The notes: generated by a model from the letters alone, not told the origin. Counted from the stretch's first letter, positions 1 through 6,313 are shown. The stretch is DNA of 8,283 nt from Sulfurimonadaceae bacterium (GCA_026193155.1 JAPHSI010000016.1:1-8283); one strand, 5' to 3'. Numbers and translations are program-made.

Positions 1-427
1 TATGTTTATATTCATGTAAATATGTAAATATATTTACATTTGTACTCAACTCTCCTTTTTCAACCATCACGTAAGAGTTAATAGTTATTTCATCTAAACT
101 TTTTTCACCTGTGATTTCGTCATAATAATATCCACTGACTTCTAACTCACTCAAACCCTCCCAAGGCACACTGATATTATAGTGTCCAGTAGCATCTGTT
201 GTGGTCTCTACACTATCTTTAGTTCTTTCAAAATCATCTCCTATTTTATATACAACTACTGAAGACCCCTCAAGAAATGGTCCTTTTTGGGCTACACCAT
301 CTAATGTTGCTGAATCTATTGTTACATTATTTTCAGTACTTAAGCTACTATCACTTGAACTGCTACATCCTGAAAACATAAAAAATATTGCTACAAATAA
401 AACCAATATGTTATTTAGATTTTTCAT
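1..427 (-). CDS. Putative lipoprotein, C-terminus cut off by the window
   Basis: Reading leftward from the ATG at 427, the frame stays open to base 1, giving 142 residues with no stop, so the 3' part lies outside. The N-terminus is a lipoprotein signal: MKN, a hydrophobic stretch at residues 7-18, then the lipobox FSGC with Cys21 as the lipidated residue. A Ser-rich linker follows (SSSSDSS). Serine at +2 would favour the outer membrane under the enterobacterial Lol rule. From about residue 43 a beta-rich segment begins with VAQKGPFLEGSSVVVYKI, continues through TTTDATGHYNISV and SGYYYDEITG, and reaches TNVNIFTYLHE. From memory this pattern is typical of large secreted lipoproteins whose N-terminal Ig/carboxypeptidase-regulatory-like module carries 'QKGPF..GSSV' and ends near 'TNVN..T'. 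Function is unknown. A strong AGGAGG sits 9 nt before the ATG. It is divergent from the small gene at 570. Confidence 0.85.
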   Translation of the reverse strand, partial: MKNLNNILVLFVAIFFMFSGCSSSSDSSLSTENNVTIDSATLDGVAQKGPFLEGSSVVVYKIGDDFERTKDSVETTTDATGHYNISVPWEGLSELEVSGYYYDEITGEKSLDEITINSYVMVEKGELSTNVNIFTYLHEYKH

Positions 428-436
428 AATATATAT

Positions 437-442
437 CCTCCT
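437..442 (-). promoter_or_regulatory. Ribosome binding site of the lipoprotein gene
   Basis: On the minus strand this reads AGGAGG, a full Shine-Dalgarno match, with a 9-nt spacer to the ATG at 427. It fixes the lipoprotein start and confirms the leftward reading over the overlapping rightward open frame in the same place. Confidence 0.8.
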
Positions 443-472
443 ATATTTATTTCAAAATGATAGATAAATAAC

Positions 473-491
473 ATTGCAATTTCGTTGTAAT
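473..491. repeat. Short inverted repeat between the divergent genes
   Basis: ATTGCAA and TTGTAAT flank a 5-nt spacer, TTTCG. The arms are complementary with one G:T-type mismatch, giving a 7-bp dyad in the middle of the divergent intergenic region. It could be an operator for one or both genes, or chance in AT-rich DNA. A T-tract follows on the plus strand, but no gene reads into it from the left, so a terminator role is unlikely. Confidence 0.25.
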
Positions 492-523
492 ATATTTTTT
501 TTATTTTAGACTTTTATTTTATG

Positions 524-532
524 TGCTATTAT
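524..532 (+). promoter_or_regulatory. Extended -10 promoter of the small gene
   Basis: TGCTATTAT matches an extended -10 element (TGn followed by TATTAT). Upstream are spaced T-tracts at about 495-502, 504-507, 512-515 and 517-520 and no convincing -35. That is the arrangement described for housekeeping promoters in Campylobacterota. Transcription would begin near 539, downstream of the possible GTG at 534, so only the ATG at 570 would lie on the message. This is a motif reading only. Confidence 0.45.
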
Positions 533-558
533 TGTGTTAAGTATAAAAGATATATGTG

Positions 559-564
559 AGGAGG
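559..564 (+). promoter_or_regulatory. Ribosome binding site deciding the start of the small gene
   Basis: AGGAGG lies 5 nt before the ATG at 570. The frame could be extended to a GTG at 534, but that codon has no Shine-Dalgarno match and overlaps the likely -10 element. The ATG at 570 is therefore preferred. Confidence 0.75.
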
Positions 565-569
565 ATGTT

Positions 570-794
570 ATGGACTCAGTTCGTTATTTATTTCAATCAC
601 CTTATAATTCTCAAGTTCAGTTTGGAAGACCTGACCCAACCAGCACTTCTGAGCAGAAAACTCAAGAAAATTTGGATTCAATTCAAGAAGTAAATGATAC
701 AACTGCACAAAAAGCTGAAAGCTTTGAAACAGTACAAACGAACGAAGTGACACCTAAAGTTGAGTCACCTTTTACACTTGATGTTTATGCTTAA
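570..794 (+). CDS. Small disorder-prone hypothetical protein, 74 aa
   Basis: I do not recognise a named family. The product starts MDSVRYLFQSPYNSQ, continues through a long stretch rich in Gln, Glu, Thr, Ser and Asn, and ends SPFTLDVYA. There is no signal peptide, membrane segment or cysteine. The more ordered ends (aromatic N-terminus, LDVYA C-terminus) around a low-complexity middle suggest short docking motifs on a flexible linker, which is inference. The gene looks real because it has a full AGGAGG, a plausible extended -10 promoter and a well-placed ATG. It ends 3 nt before the stop of the convergent yraN gene. An in-frame GTG at 534 would add 12 residues but is less likely. The minus-strand open frame inside it has no such signals. 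Confidence 0.7.
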   Translation: MDSVRYLFQSPYNSQVQFGRPDPTSTSEQKTQENLDSIQEVNDTTAQKAESFETVQTNEVTPKVESPFTLDVYA

Positions 795-797
795 TTT

Positions 798-1127
798 CTA
801 AAGCGTTATATTATCAAGATGCCAGATTTTTTTGCCGACCACTACAATGGCGTCATACATATAGTCTAATTCTGTGCCATTTTTTTTCATGTAAACATCA
901 CCGGTTTTTATAAGTCTTGAGAGTTTTGTAGGTGTAATATTCTGCACAGCTTTTTCGTAATCTTCACCACTTTTTACCTCTACAAAATGAAGTACATTTT
1001 CTTTTAGAGCTATTATATCTATCTCACCAAAACGGCTGTAAAAGTTTTGCTCGACTATCTCATAACCCTTATCGTAAAGGTAATTTTTGGCTAACTCCTC
1101 AGCCTCGTCACCTTTAGCTCTACTCAC
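798..1127 (-). CDS. yraN: YraN / UPF0102 family nuclease-fold protein
   Basis: This 109-residue protein matches the UPF0102 (YraN) family in length and motifs. The N-terminal helix reads KGDEAEELAKNYLYDKGYEI, followed by the PD-(D/E)XK-like core with GEID at 34-37 and VEVKS at 49-53. Glu35, Asp37, Glu50 and Lys52 occupy the usual metal and catalytic positions of this fold. The family is widespread and is predicted to act on DNA, possibly in recombination or repair, but its role is poorly defined. The start is a GTG at 1127 that overlaps the end of the upstream dksA-like gene by 8 nt (GTGAGTAG, where the final TAG is that gene's stop). This implies translational coupling. Only a weak purine stretch (AGAAGAG) precedes the start. 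It is the last gene of the leftward unit and meets the convergent small gene with a 3-nt gap. Confidence 0.9.
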   Translation of the reverse strand: MSRAKGDEAEELAKNYLYDKGYEIVEQNFYSRFGEIDIIALKENVLHFVEVKSGEDYEKAVQNITPTKLSRLIKTGDVYMKKNGTELDYMYDAIVVVGKKIWHLDNITL

Positions 1128-1467
1128 CGTTTAACTCTTCTAAACAAGATACACAATAAACTGATTCTGGGATAAGGAAAAGTCTATTAAAATCAATATT
1201 TTCCTCACACTCTTTACACTCTCCGTAGTCTTCATTATCTACTTTTGATAGCGCAAACCTTAGTCTGTTAAGTCGTTTTTTATTTTCTTGTAGGTTATGT
1301 AGATATAGCTGTTGTTCTTGCATCATCTCTTGACGTGTAAGACGACCTAGAGAACAGTCAGGTGTGATGGGTTGAGACTTTTCTTCAAGTGAGATTATAT
1401 CTTTTTCAATAGATGCAATATCAGAGATTATTTTTTCTTTGATATCACTTTTTTGTTTTGCATCCAT
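1120..1467 (-). CDS. TraR/DksA-family C4 zinc-finger protein, short type
   Basis: The 115-residue product has a long helical N-terminal hairpin (about 1-78) and a C-terminal zinc finger with C84-x2-C87-x17-C105-x2-C108 in the context YGECKECEENI and YCVSCLE. This is the DksA/TraR finger, and relatives bind RNA polymerase in the secondary channel and alter transcription initiation. It is shorter than DksA (about 150 aa) and longer than TraR (about 73 aa). The region expected at the coiled-coil tip reads ITPDCSLGRLTRQEMM, with no DxxDA acidic tip. I recall a 'GRLSRMDAM' signature in a short TraR/DksA subfamily, which fits here. An upstream TTG at 1488 would add 7 residues inside the fdh gene but has no ribosome site. 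The ATG at 1467 lies 1 nt after the fdh stop, so coupled re-initiation is likely. Target promoters are unknown. Confidence 0.88.
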   Translation of the reverse strand: MDAKQKSDIKEKIISDIASIEKDIISLEEKSQPITPDCSLGRLTRQEMMQEQQLYLHNLQENKKRLNRLRFALSKVDNEDYGECKECEENIDFNRLFLIPESVYCVSCLEELNGE

Positions 1468-1468
1468 A

Positions 1469-3538
1469 TCAACAGTTAATAACCTCAACTTTTACAGACT
1501 TAAATGCAGCAGTAAGTATTAGCTCATCACACTTGTCTCCAAAAAGAGCATTTATACGTGAGTCCGCATGGTGAAAAGTTACAAATAAAGTTTTTGGTTT
1601 TACCTTATCGGTTAGTTTTACAGTTAAAGGAGTTGTTTCTCCATACTCAGTTTTAAGTATCACTTTTTCGCTAGTAAAATCGTGTGCATCTTCCTCACAA
1701 ACAAGTAAAATATCTTCAGGATATCTGTTCATTAAAGACTCTGTTTGTTTTGTTTGTGCAGCATTGTTATACTGAGCTAGAGTTCTTCCTGTTGTCAGAT
1801 GGTAACCGCTTAGCGTTTTTTTAGTAATCTCTTCTATCATACCGCGAAGTTCATACTGTTTATAGTGAAATCTTCCATACCCGTCTTCAGTACGAAAATC
1901 CAGTTGATGCAGAATTGGCGTATCTTCAGTGTGAACAGGCCATTGCAGACCACGTTTACGATGTTTCTCAAGTCTATGATAATCAGCACCGCTAAAACGT
2001 CTATATGCAACTTTTTGCACCTCTTCCCATATGTCTTTTGAAGAGGTATACGAAGCATCCCCACCCATCTTATTATCAAGCTGTTTTAAAACTTCCCAGT
2101 CATCAGGCAAATCAGATTTTATAAGCGGTTGTGAAAGATGCAGACGACGCATAGCATTTACGTATACACCTGTTTTTTCATACGCTGATTTTACACCTAT
2201 TACTATATCTGCCCTACTTGCGATGTCAGTCATAAAAAGCTCTTGAACCATTATAAAGTCCAAATTTTCTATCGCACGTTCCATCTTATTTAGATTTGGA
2301 TGTATATGTGTTAAATCCTCACCTATATTTAGAACTGCTTTTACACGACCCTCTATCATCTCATCTACAAGTTGAGGGGTCATTAGACCAACCTCTTTTG
2401 GCTCTTGATAATCAGGCGCATAGTATGGAAGCATACCCATATCACAAGTACCCTGCACATTGTTTTGACCACGAAGAGGCATAAGTCCTGTACCGCTTTT
2501 ACCGATGTTTCCCGTCATAAGAGATAGATGCGTTATAGCCATAACTGCATATGAGCCGTCAAGATGTTCAGTAATACCCAGACCCCAGAATATCATAGAG
2601 TTTTTAAGCGCATATTCACGTGCTACTTTACGGATAGTTTTTGCCATATCCTCATAGCCTTCTATCTCTTTAAAGTAGTCAGGGTTAGCATACGGGTCAT
2701 TTAAGATTTTATCTTTAAACTCTGCAAATCCTTTTGTTCTATCTGCTATAAAACCCTCATCATAAAGTTCTTCATCTATTATTACATATGCGAGCATGTT
2801 TAATACTAGCAAATTTGCTTCGTGAGGCATTATAGCCTTGTATTTTGCGAAGCGATGCAGTTTAATCTCACGCACATCAAATACGGCAAGATTGTCATGT
2901 TCACGTGCTACATCTAAAATACGGTTTGCAATAATAGGATGGGCTTCTGTTGTATTTGAGCCTATGACTATCATAAATTCAGAATTATAAATATCGTTAT
3001 ACGGGTTTGTAGCAGCACCCTCCCCTATAGTTGTACGCATCCCTTTTAGTGATGGTGAGTGACATACACGGGCACAGTTGTCAACATGGGGTGAGTTTAA
3101 AGTATGACGGGTAAATTTTTGGAAAAAGTAAGAGTTTTCACATGAAGTTCTAGCTCCACCTATAGAACATACAGATTTACGTCCGTATTTTTCTTGAATC
3201 TCTTTTAATTTAATGGATGCGGCAGTCGTGGCAGTATCTAAATCACACTCGTACCAAGTATCATCAAAATCTTTTAGTTTTGAGCTGATTGCGTTTTTTA
3301 TAGATGGGTTTTTTTCTAGAAAGCTTTTTTTAATTTTTGGTGTGCGAAGACGATTAGGCGAGTCTACAAAATCGTAACCGTACTTACCTTTTATACAAAG
3401 TTTTCCTTGTGAGACTACACCGTCTGGATGAGCAAATATCTTTGTAATTTTGTTCTCTTTAACATCTACATTCGCCGCTATATCACAACCAACACCACAG
3501 TATGTACATACACTGTCTATCGTTTCTATATTTTCCAT
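1469..3538 (-). CDS. fdhA: Formate dehydrogenase catalytic (alpha) subunit, Cys-type, cytosolic
   Basis: The product is a 689-residue molybdenum/tungsten bis-MGD oxidoreductase, close in size to E. coli FdhF (715 aa), that should oxidise formate to CO2 or run in reverse. Order: a [4Fe-4S] domain with C11-x2-C14-x3-C18 and C48, followed by the relay Lys50; then molybdopterin domains with the active-site motif NCARVCHSPS, where Cys159 takes the Sec position and His160 follows. GLGITEH, TGNIGKSGTGLMPLRGQNN, GLQWP and the C-terminal dinucleotide-binding domain starting near LTTGRTLAQYN complete it. There is no twin-arginine signal, so it is cytosolic. The ATG at 3538 is preferred, with GGGTGG 5 nt upstream; a GTG at 3547 would add three residues. 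No partner electron-transfer subunit is encoded in the window. The RVCHSPS motif argues against assimilatory nitrate reductase, but substrate remains inferred. The gene leads a unit with the dksA-like and yraN genes. Confidence 0.88.
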   Translation of the reverse strand: MENIETIDSVCTYCGVGCDIAANVDVKENKITKIFAHPDGVVSQGKLCIKGKYGYDFVDSPNRLRTPKIKKSFLEKNPSIKNAISSKLKDFDDTWYECDLDTATTAASIKLKEIQEKYGRKSVCSIGGARTSCENSYFFQKFTRHTLNSPHVDNCARVCHSPSLKGMRTTIGEGAATNPYNDIYNSEFMIVIGSNTTEAHPIIANRILDVAREHDNLAVFDVREIKLHRFAKYKAIMPHEANLLVLNMLAYVIIDEELYDEGFIADRTKGFAEFKDKILNDPYANPDYFKEIEGYEDMAKTIRKVAREYALKNSMIFWGLGITEHLDGSYAVMAITHLSLMTGNIGKSGTGLMPLRGQNNVQGTCDMGMLPYYAPDYQEPKEVGLMTPQLVDEMIEGRVKAVLNIGEDLTHIHPNLNKMERAIENLDFIMVQELFMTDIASRADIVIGVKSAYEKTGVYVNAMRRLHLSQPLIKSDLPDDWEVLKQLDNKMGGDASYTSSKDIWEEVQKVAYRRFSGADYHRLEKHRKRGLQWPVHTEDTPILHQLDFRTEDGYGRFHYKQYELRGMIEEITKKTLSGYHLTTGRTLAQYNNAAQTKQTESLMNRYPEDILLVCEEDAHDFTSEKVILKTEYGETTPLTVKLTDKVKPKTLFVTFHHADSRINALFGDKCDELILTAAFKSVKVEVINC

Positions 3539-3565
3539 AATGTCCACCCATATTTTAATGGATGA

Positions 3566-3571
3566 ATTTTA
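3566..3571 (-). promoter_or_regulatory. Candidate -10 element for the fdh unit
   Basis: On the minus strand this reads TAAAAT, preceded by TTTGTG, about 28 nt before the ATG at 3538. It would give a leader of roughly 20 nt that includes the GGGTGG ribosome site. No clear -35 is seen, and the region is AT-rich, so other hexamers are possible. I saw no clear FNR- or CRP-type dyad here. Confidence 0.3.
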
Positions 3572-3652
3572 CACAAATATCACTTAATGTTTATTATATT
3601 TTTTTTATCATACTTTGCTTCAGTTTTCTTACAGATTTTATAAATATTTGGT

Positions 3653-3658
3653 TACAAT
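3653..3658 (+). promoter_or_regulatory. Candidate -10 element for the cyclic-nucleotide-binding gene
   Basis: TACAAT follows TTTGGT and sits 46 nt before the ATG at 3705, placing transcription start near 3665. A TATAAT at 3679-3684 is a better hexamer match, but it would start the message at or inside the ribosome binding site (AAAGGA, 3690-3695), so it is less likely. The two divergent genes share this 166-bp region. Confidence 0.35.
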
Positions 3659-3704
3659 ATTTTAATTTAACCGCTAAATATAATAATCTAAAGGACTTTA
3701 TAAA

Positions 3705-4172
3705 ATGCTTACCGAAAATGAATCAAACGATGCATTCAATGCTTTATTAAATGTCAGCTCTAAAATAGACTTTTTTAAAAATTTATCTGAAAATGACATC
3801 AAAGCACTTATTTCAGATGTAAAAATAAATAAATATAAATATGGTGAAGTTATTTTTCATGAATCAGATTCCGGCAATGACAATTTATACTATTTAATAA
3901 AAGGAAAAATATCTATAAGTAAATATATGCAAGGTACTACAAGTATAAAAACCATGGTTACAGTTATTGACAAACCATCACTATTTGGTGAAATGAGACG
4001 CTTTACTTATAAGCCAAGGAGTGCTACTGTCACATCATTAGATAACCAGACTTTAGTTGTTGAGTTTAAACTAAAAGATTTCAATGAAGCAACAGCCCTA
4101 GCAAAGTTTTATAGAAATGTAATTTGCGAATTATCTGAAAAAATAAACAAAATGAACGATCAGTATTGTTGA
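3705..4172 (+). CDS. Stand-alone cyclic-nucleotide-binding domain protein
   Basis: The 155-residue protein is almost entirely one cyclic-nucleotide-binding fold: N-terminal helices at 1-42, a beta-roll from about KYGEVIFHES to KPRSATVTS, and C-terminal helices at about 124-150. The phosphate-binding cassette reads FGEMRRFTYKPRSATV (94-109). Gly95-Glu96 and Arg105-Ser106-Ala107 are in place, and the Glu-to-Arg spacing of 9 equals that of PKA-type domains, so cAMP or cGMP binding is plausible. Arg98-Arg99 replace the usual small or hydrophobic pair after GE(L/M), which is unusual. No helix-turn-helix, kinase or channel domain is attached, so it is not a complete CRP-type regulator and probably acts through a partner. 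AAAGGA lies 9 nt before the ATG. The gene is divergent from fdhA and converges, 11 nt apart, on an adenylate cyclase gene. A purely structural, ligand-free domain cannot be excluded. Confidence 0.87.
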   Translation: MLTENESNDAFNALLNVSSKIDFFKNLSENDIKALISDVKINKYKYGEVIFHESDSGNDNLYYLIKGKISISKYMQGTTSIKTMVTVIDKPSLFGEMRRFTYKPRSATVTSLDNQTLVVEFKLKDFNEATALAKFYRNVICELSEKINKMNDQYC

Positions 4173-4183
4173 AATTTATAAAA

Positions 4184-6310
4184 TTATTTTGTTGTCATTT
4201 TTAAAATAGGACTAAATTCTTCATCAGGATTATCTAAAAAATATCTACATCTACTTACATAAAGTTCATATAATTTAGATGGGTTTAGTTTTTGCAGGGT
4301 ATTATAAAGTTCATAAGACTCATTAACCATTCCATCTCTAAAAAGTTGTGTTGCTTTATTCCACATTTCAAGTTCGTCATCTTCAACCGTTTTGTTAGAT
4401 GCTATAACTTCAAATATTTCAACAGCTTCATGTTTACCTTTAACTTCCACCAAGTCAATAGGACGTATTTTATAGTTACCTTTTAGCTTATCAAACGTAC
4501 TTTTAGAGATAAGAATCTGTGCAGCATATTGTTTGGTAAGCCCTTCCATTCTCGAGGCTAGATTAACATTATCTCCTATGATAGTATAATCACTTCTACC
4601 CTCACTCCCCATATCTCCAGCCGTTACAACACCCGTATGTATACCTATGCCTATCTCAATAACTACATCATATATCGGTGTAACTTTTTCATTGACTTCA
4701 ACTAACATATTTATCTGCTCAACCGCAGATTTAACAGCCTCATCCGGATGATTTTTTACAGGAACAGGTGCGTTCCAGTAAGCCATAATCGCATCACCAA
4801 TAAATTTATCGATTGTTCCATGATGGTTTACTACATTATCCACCATCGGTGTCATATAGTTGTTTAACATATGTATGAGCTTATCGGGTGAGCCTATTTT
4901 CTCAGATATAGTGGTAAAACCTCTAATATCACTAAAGAATATACTAGCTTCAACCTCTTTGGAAGCTACTAGTTCCTCTGTGGAGTGTTCAAGTAAATAC
5001 TCCATTACGGCAGGTGAAACCTTTTTCCCTAACATACGTTTTACTAAATCTTTTTGACGTGATTCTAGTATATAGTCAAGTCCTACAGATGCAATAAGCG
5101 TAGACACAAAAGCTAAAAGAGGGAATAATAGACTTAAAACATATCCATAATCAAAAAGAATCATAAAAAGTAATTGATATAAAACTAAAATAGAAGCTAT
5201 TGCAGCAGGGATTATCAACCATGACCCTATAAGTGAAAATATCAATATAAAAACAAACACAATAAGCCATATCATTATGATATTTACGGCTACAGCATCT
5301 GATGGTTTTCTCAGGTAATCACCTTGTAAAATATTATCTATAACATTAGCATGTATTTCAACTCCTGCCATTGCAGAGTCATAAGCATTACTTCTCAAAT
5401 CAAAAAGAGCAAGTGCACTCGTACCAACAAGTGCAAACTTATTTTGAATGTCTGTTGGATTAAAATCACCACTCATTACATCTGCCGCACTAATATACTT
5501 AAAAGTTTTACCACCACCTCGAAAATTTGCCACAAGCCTCCCGGTATGGTCAGTTGGGATTTTAAAATCTCCAAATTTTATGTACTCGACTCCGCTATCA
5601 TCTCCAACAACGTCTACACGGTTTACACCACTGTATACCCTTAACATCTCTAACGCTAATGATGGGTATAAGACATCATCATATTCCATCACTAGAGGTA
5701 CACTTCTAATCATACCACCCTCATCCGGAATATTGTTAAAAAAACCTGCAGAGTACAATGCATCTTGAATAATAGGGATATTTAGAACTATCCCTTTTGG
5801 TTTAAAAAGATAACTATCTTTCGTAAGACCTTTTTTTACAAAAACAGCTGGAATAATAGGTGTATTTTTTTCCTTTGTTTCATCAAAAGAAAAAGTATAC
5901 CCACCTATAACAGGTGTTTGAGAAAGTGCATAAGCTAATGTTTTGTCGTAGTTTGGCAAGTTCTTGTTTGTTTTTAAAAAATGTTGAAATTTATGGGGAG
6001 AGCTTCTGTCTTCTTCTGAAAAAACAATATCTAAGCCAACAATTCCAACACCTGCATCACTTAAATCATAAAGTAAGTTTGAGATAAGTTCTCTATTCCA
6101 AGGCCATTGACCATACTTTTTCAATGATTTTTCATCAATATCTATTATCACTATATTGTTTGAATGGGGAATCTCTCCACGCATAACAAACATAAAGTCT
6201 CTTAAACGATTATCTAAAGAATAAAAAGCAGAAGGGGTAAAGAGATACAACCATGTTAATAATGCAGATAAACTAAAAGCTAAAGCTGTTTTAATAAGAA
6301 AGTTTTTCAT
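4184..6310 (-). CDS. CHASE2-domain class III adenylate cyclase
   Basis: The product (708 aa) is an inner-membrane receptor cyclase that should make cAMP from ATP. A TM helix at about 4-24 leads into a periplasmic CHASE2 sensor (26-337) with conserved DIDEKSLKKYGQWPWNR, GLDIVFSEEDR and AGVEIHANVIDNIL. Three further TM helices follow (about 341-362, 364-386, 390-412), then a linker (RMLGKKVSPAVMEYLL) and the catalytic domain (about 450-637). Metal-binding Asp461 (FFSDIRGFT) and Asp506 (DKFIGDAIMAYW), adenine-selecting Lys502 and Asp574 (RSDYTIIGDNVNLASR), and transition-state Asn583 and Arg587 are all present. This predicts an active homodimeric adenylate rather than guanylate cyclase. A helical TPR-like tail (643-695) extends past the catalytic domain. 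The ATG lies 3 nt after the FecR gene's stop with no clear ribosome site, so translation is probably coupled. It is last in the leftward operon. Confidence 0.95.
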   Translation of the reverse strand: MKNFLIKTALAFSLSALLTWLYLFTPSAFYSLDNRLRDFMFVMRGEIPHSNNIVIIDIDEKSLKKYGQWPWNRELISNLLYDLSDAGVGIVGLDIVFSEEDRSSPHKFQHFLKTNKNLPNYDKTLAYALSQTPVIGGYTFSFDETKEKNTPIIPAVFVKKGLTKDSYLFKPKGIVLNIPIIQDALYSAGFFNNIPDEGGMIRSVPLVMEYDDVLYPSLALEMLRVYSGVNRVDVVGDDSGVEYIKFGDFKIPTDHTGRLVANFRGGGKTFKYISAADVMSGDFNPTDIQNKFALVGTSALALFDLRSNAYDSAMAGVEIHANVIDNILQGDYLRKPSDAVAVNIIMIWLIVFVFILIFSLIGSWLIIPAAIASILVLYQLLFMILFDYGYVLSLLFPLLAFVSTLIASVGLDYILESRQKDLVKRMLGKKVSPAVMEYLLEHSTEELVASKEVEASIFFSDIRGFTTISEKIGSPDKLIHMLNNYMTPMVDNVVNHHGTIDKFIGDAIMAYWNAPVPVKNHPDEAVKSAVEQINMLVEVNEKVTPIYDVVIEIGIGIHTGVVTAGDMGSEGRSDYTIIGDNVNLASRMEGLTKQYAAQILISKSTFDKLKGNYKIRPIDLVEVKGKHEAVEIFEVIASNKTVEDDELEMWNKATQLFRDGMVNESYELYNTLQKLNPSKLYELYVSRCRYFLDNPDEEFSPILKMTTK

Positions 6311-6313
6311 ATA

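Noticed and set aside
22..39. Perfect 18-bp palindrome ATGTAAATATATTTACAT
   Set aside because: It lies inside the lipoprotein coding region and results from AT-rich codons for Asn-Val-Asn-Ile-Phe-Thr. Such palindromes arise easily in this base composition, and nothing nearby suggests an operator.
201..467. Rightward open frame of 88 codons
   Set aside because: It is the antisense shadow of the lipoprotein gene, which has a lipobox, a family-like module and an AGGAGG site. The rightward frame has none of these.
777..834. Possible rightward terminator after the small gene: CTTGAT pairing with ATCAAG, an inner GCTT/AAGC, then a run of seven T
   Set aside because: The stem is broken and AT-rich, the outer loop is about 30 nt, and the T-run begins 8 nt after the stem. 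It also falls within the convergent yraN coding sequence. Too weak to call.
1837..2484. Open frames on both strands within the formate dehydrogenase gene
   Set aside because: They overlap a continuous, motif-rich coding frame, lack start signals and resemble no family.
3562..3750. Rightward 62-codon hydrophobic open frame starting in the fdhA upstream region
   Set aside because: There is no ribosome site before its ATG. It overlaps the well-supported start of the cyclic-nucleotide-binding gene in another frame, and its hydrophobicity reflects T-rich intergenic DNA.
4173..4200. Possible bidirectional terminator at the convergent junction (AAAATTATTTT)
   Set aside because: The palindrome has no usable loop and no G:C pairs, so no stable hairpin is expected.
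5351..5768. Two overlapping rightward open frames of about 100 codons opposite the CHASE2 region
   Set aside because: Both are antisense to conserved CHASE2 codons. The translations are rich in Ser, Thr, Cys and Ile with no domain, and neither has a ribosome site.
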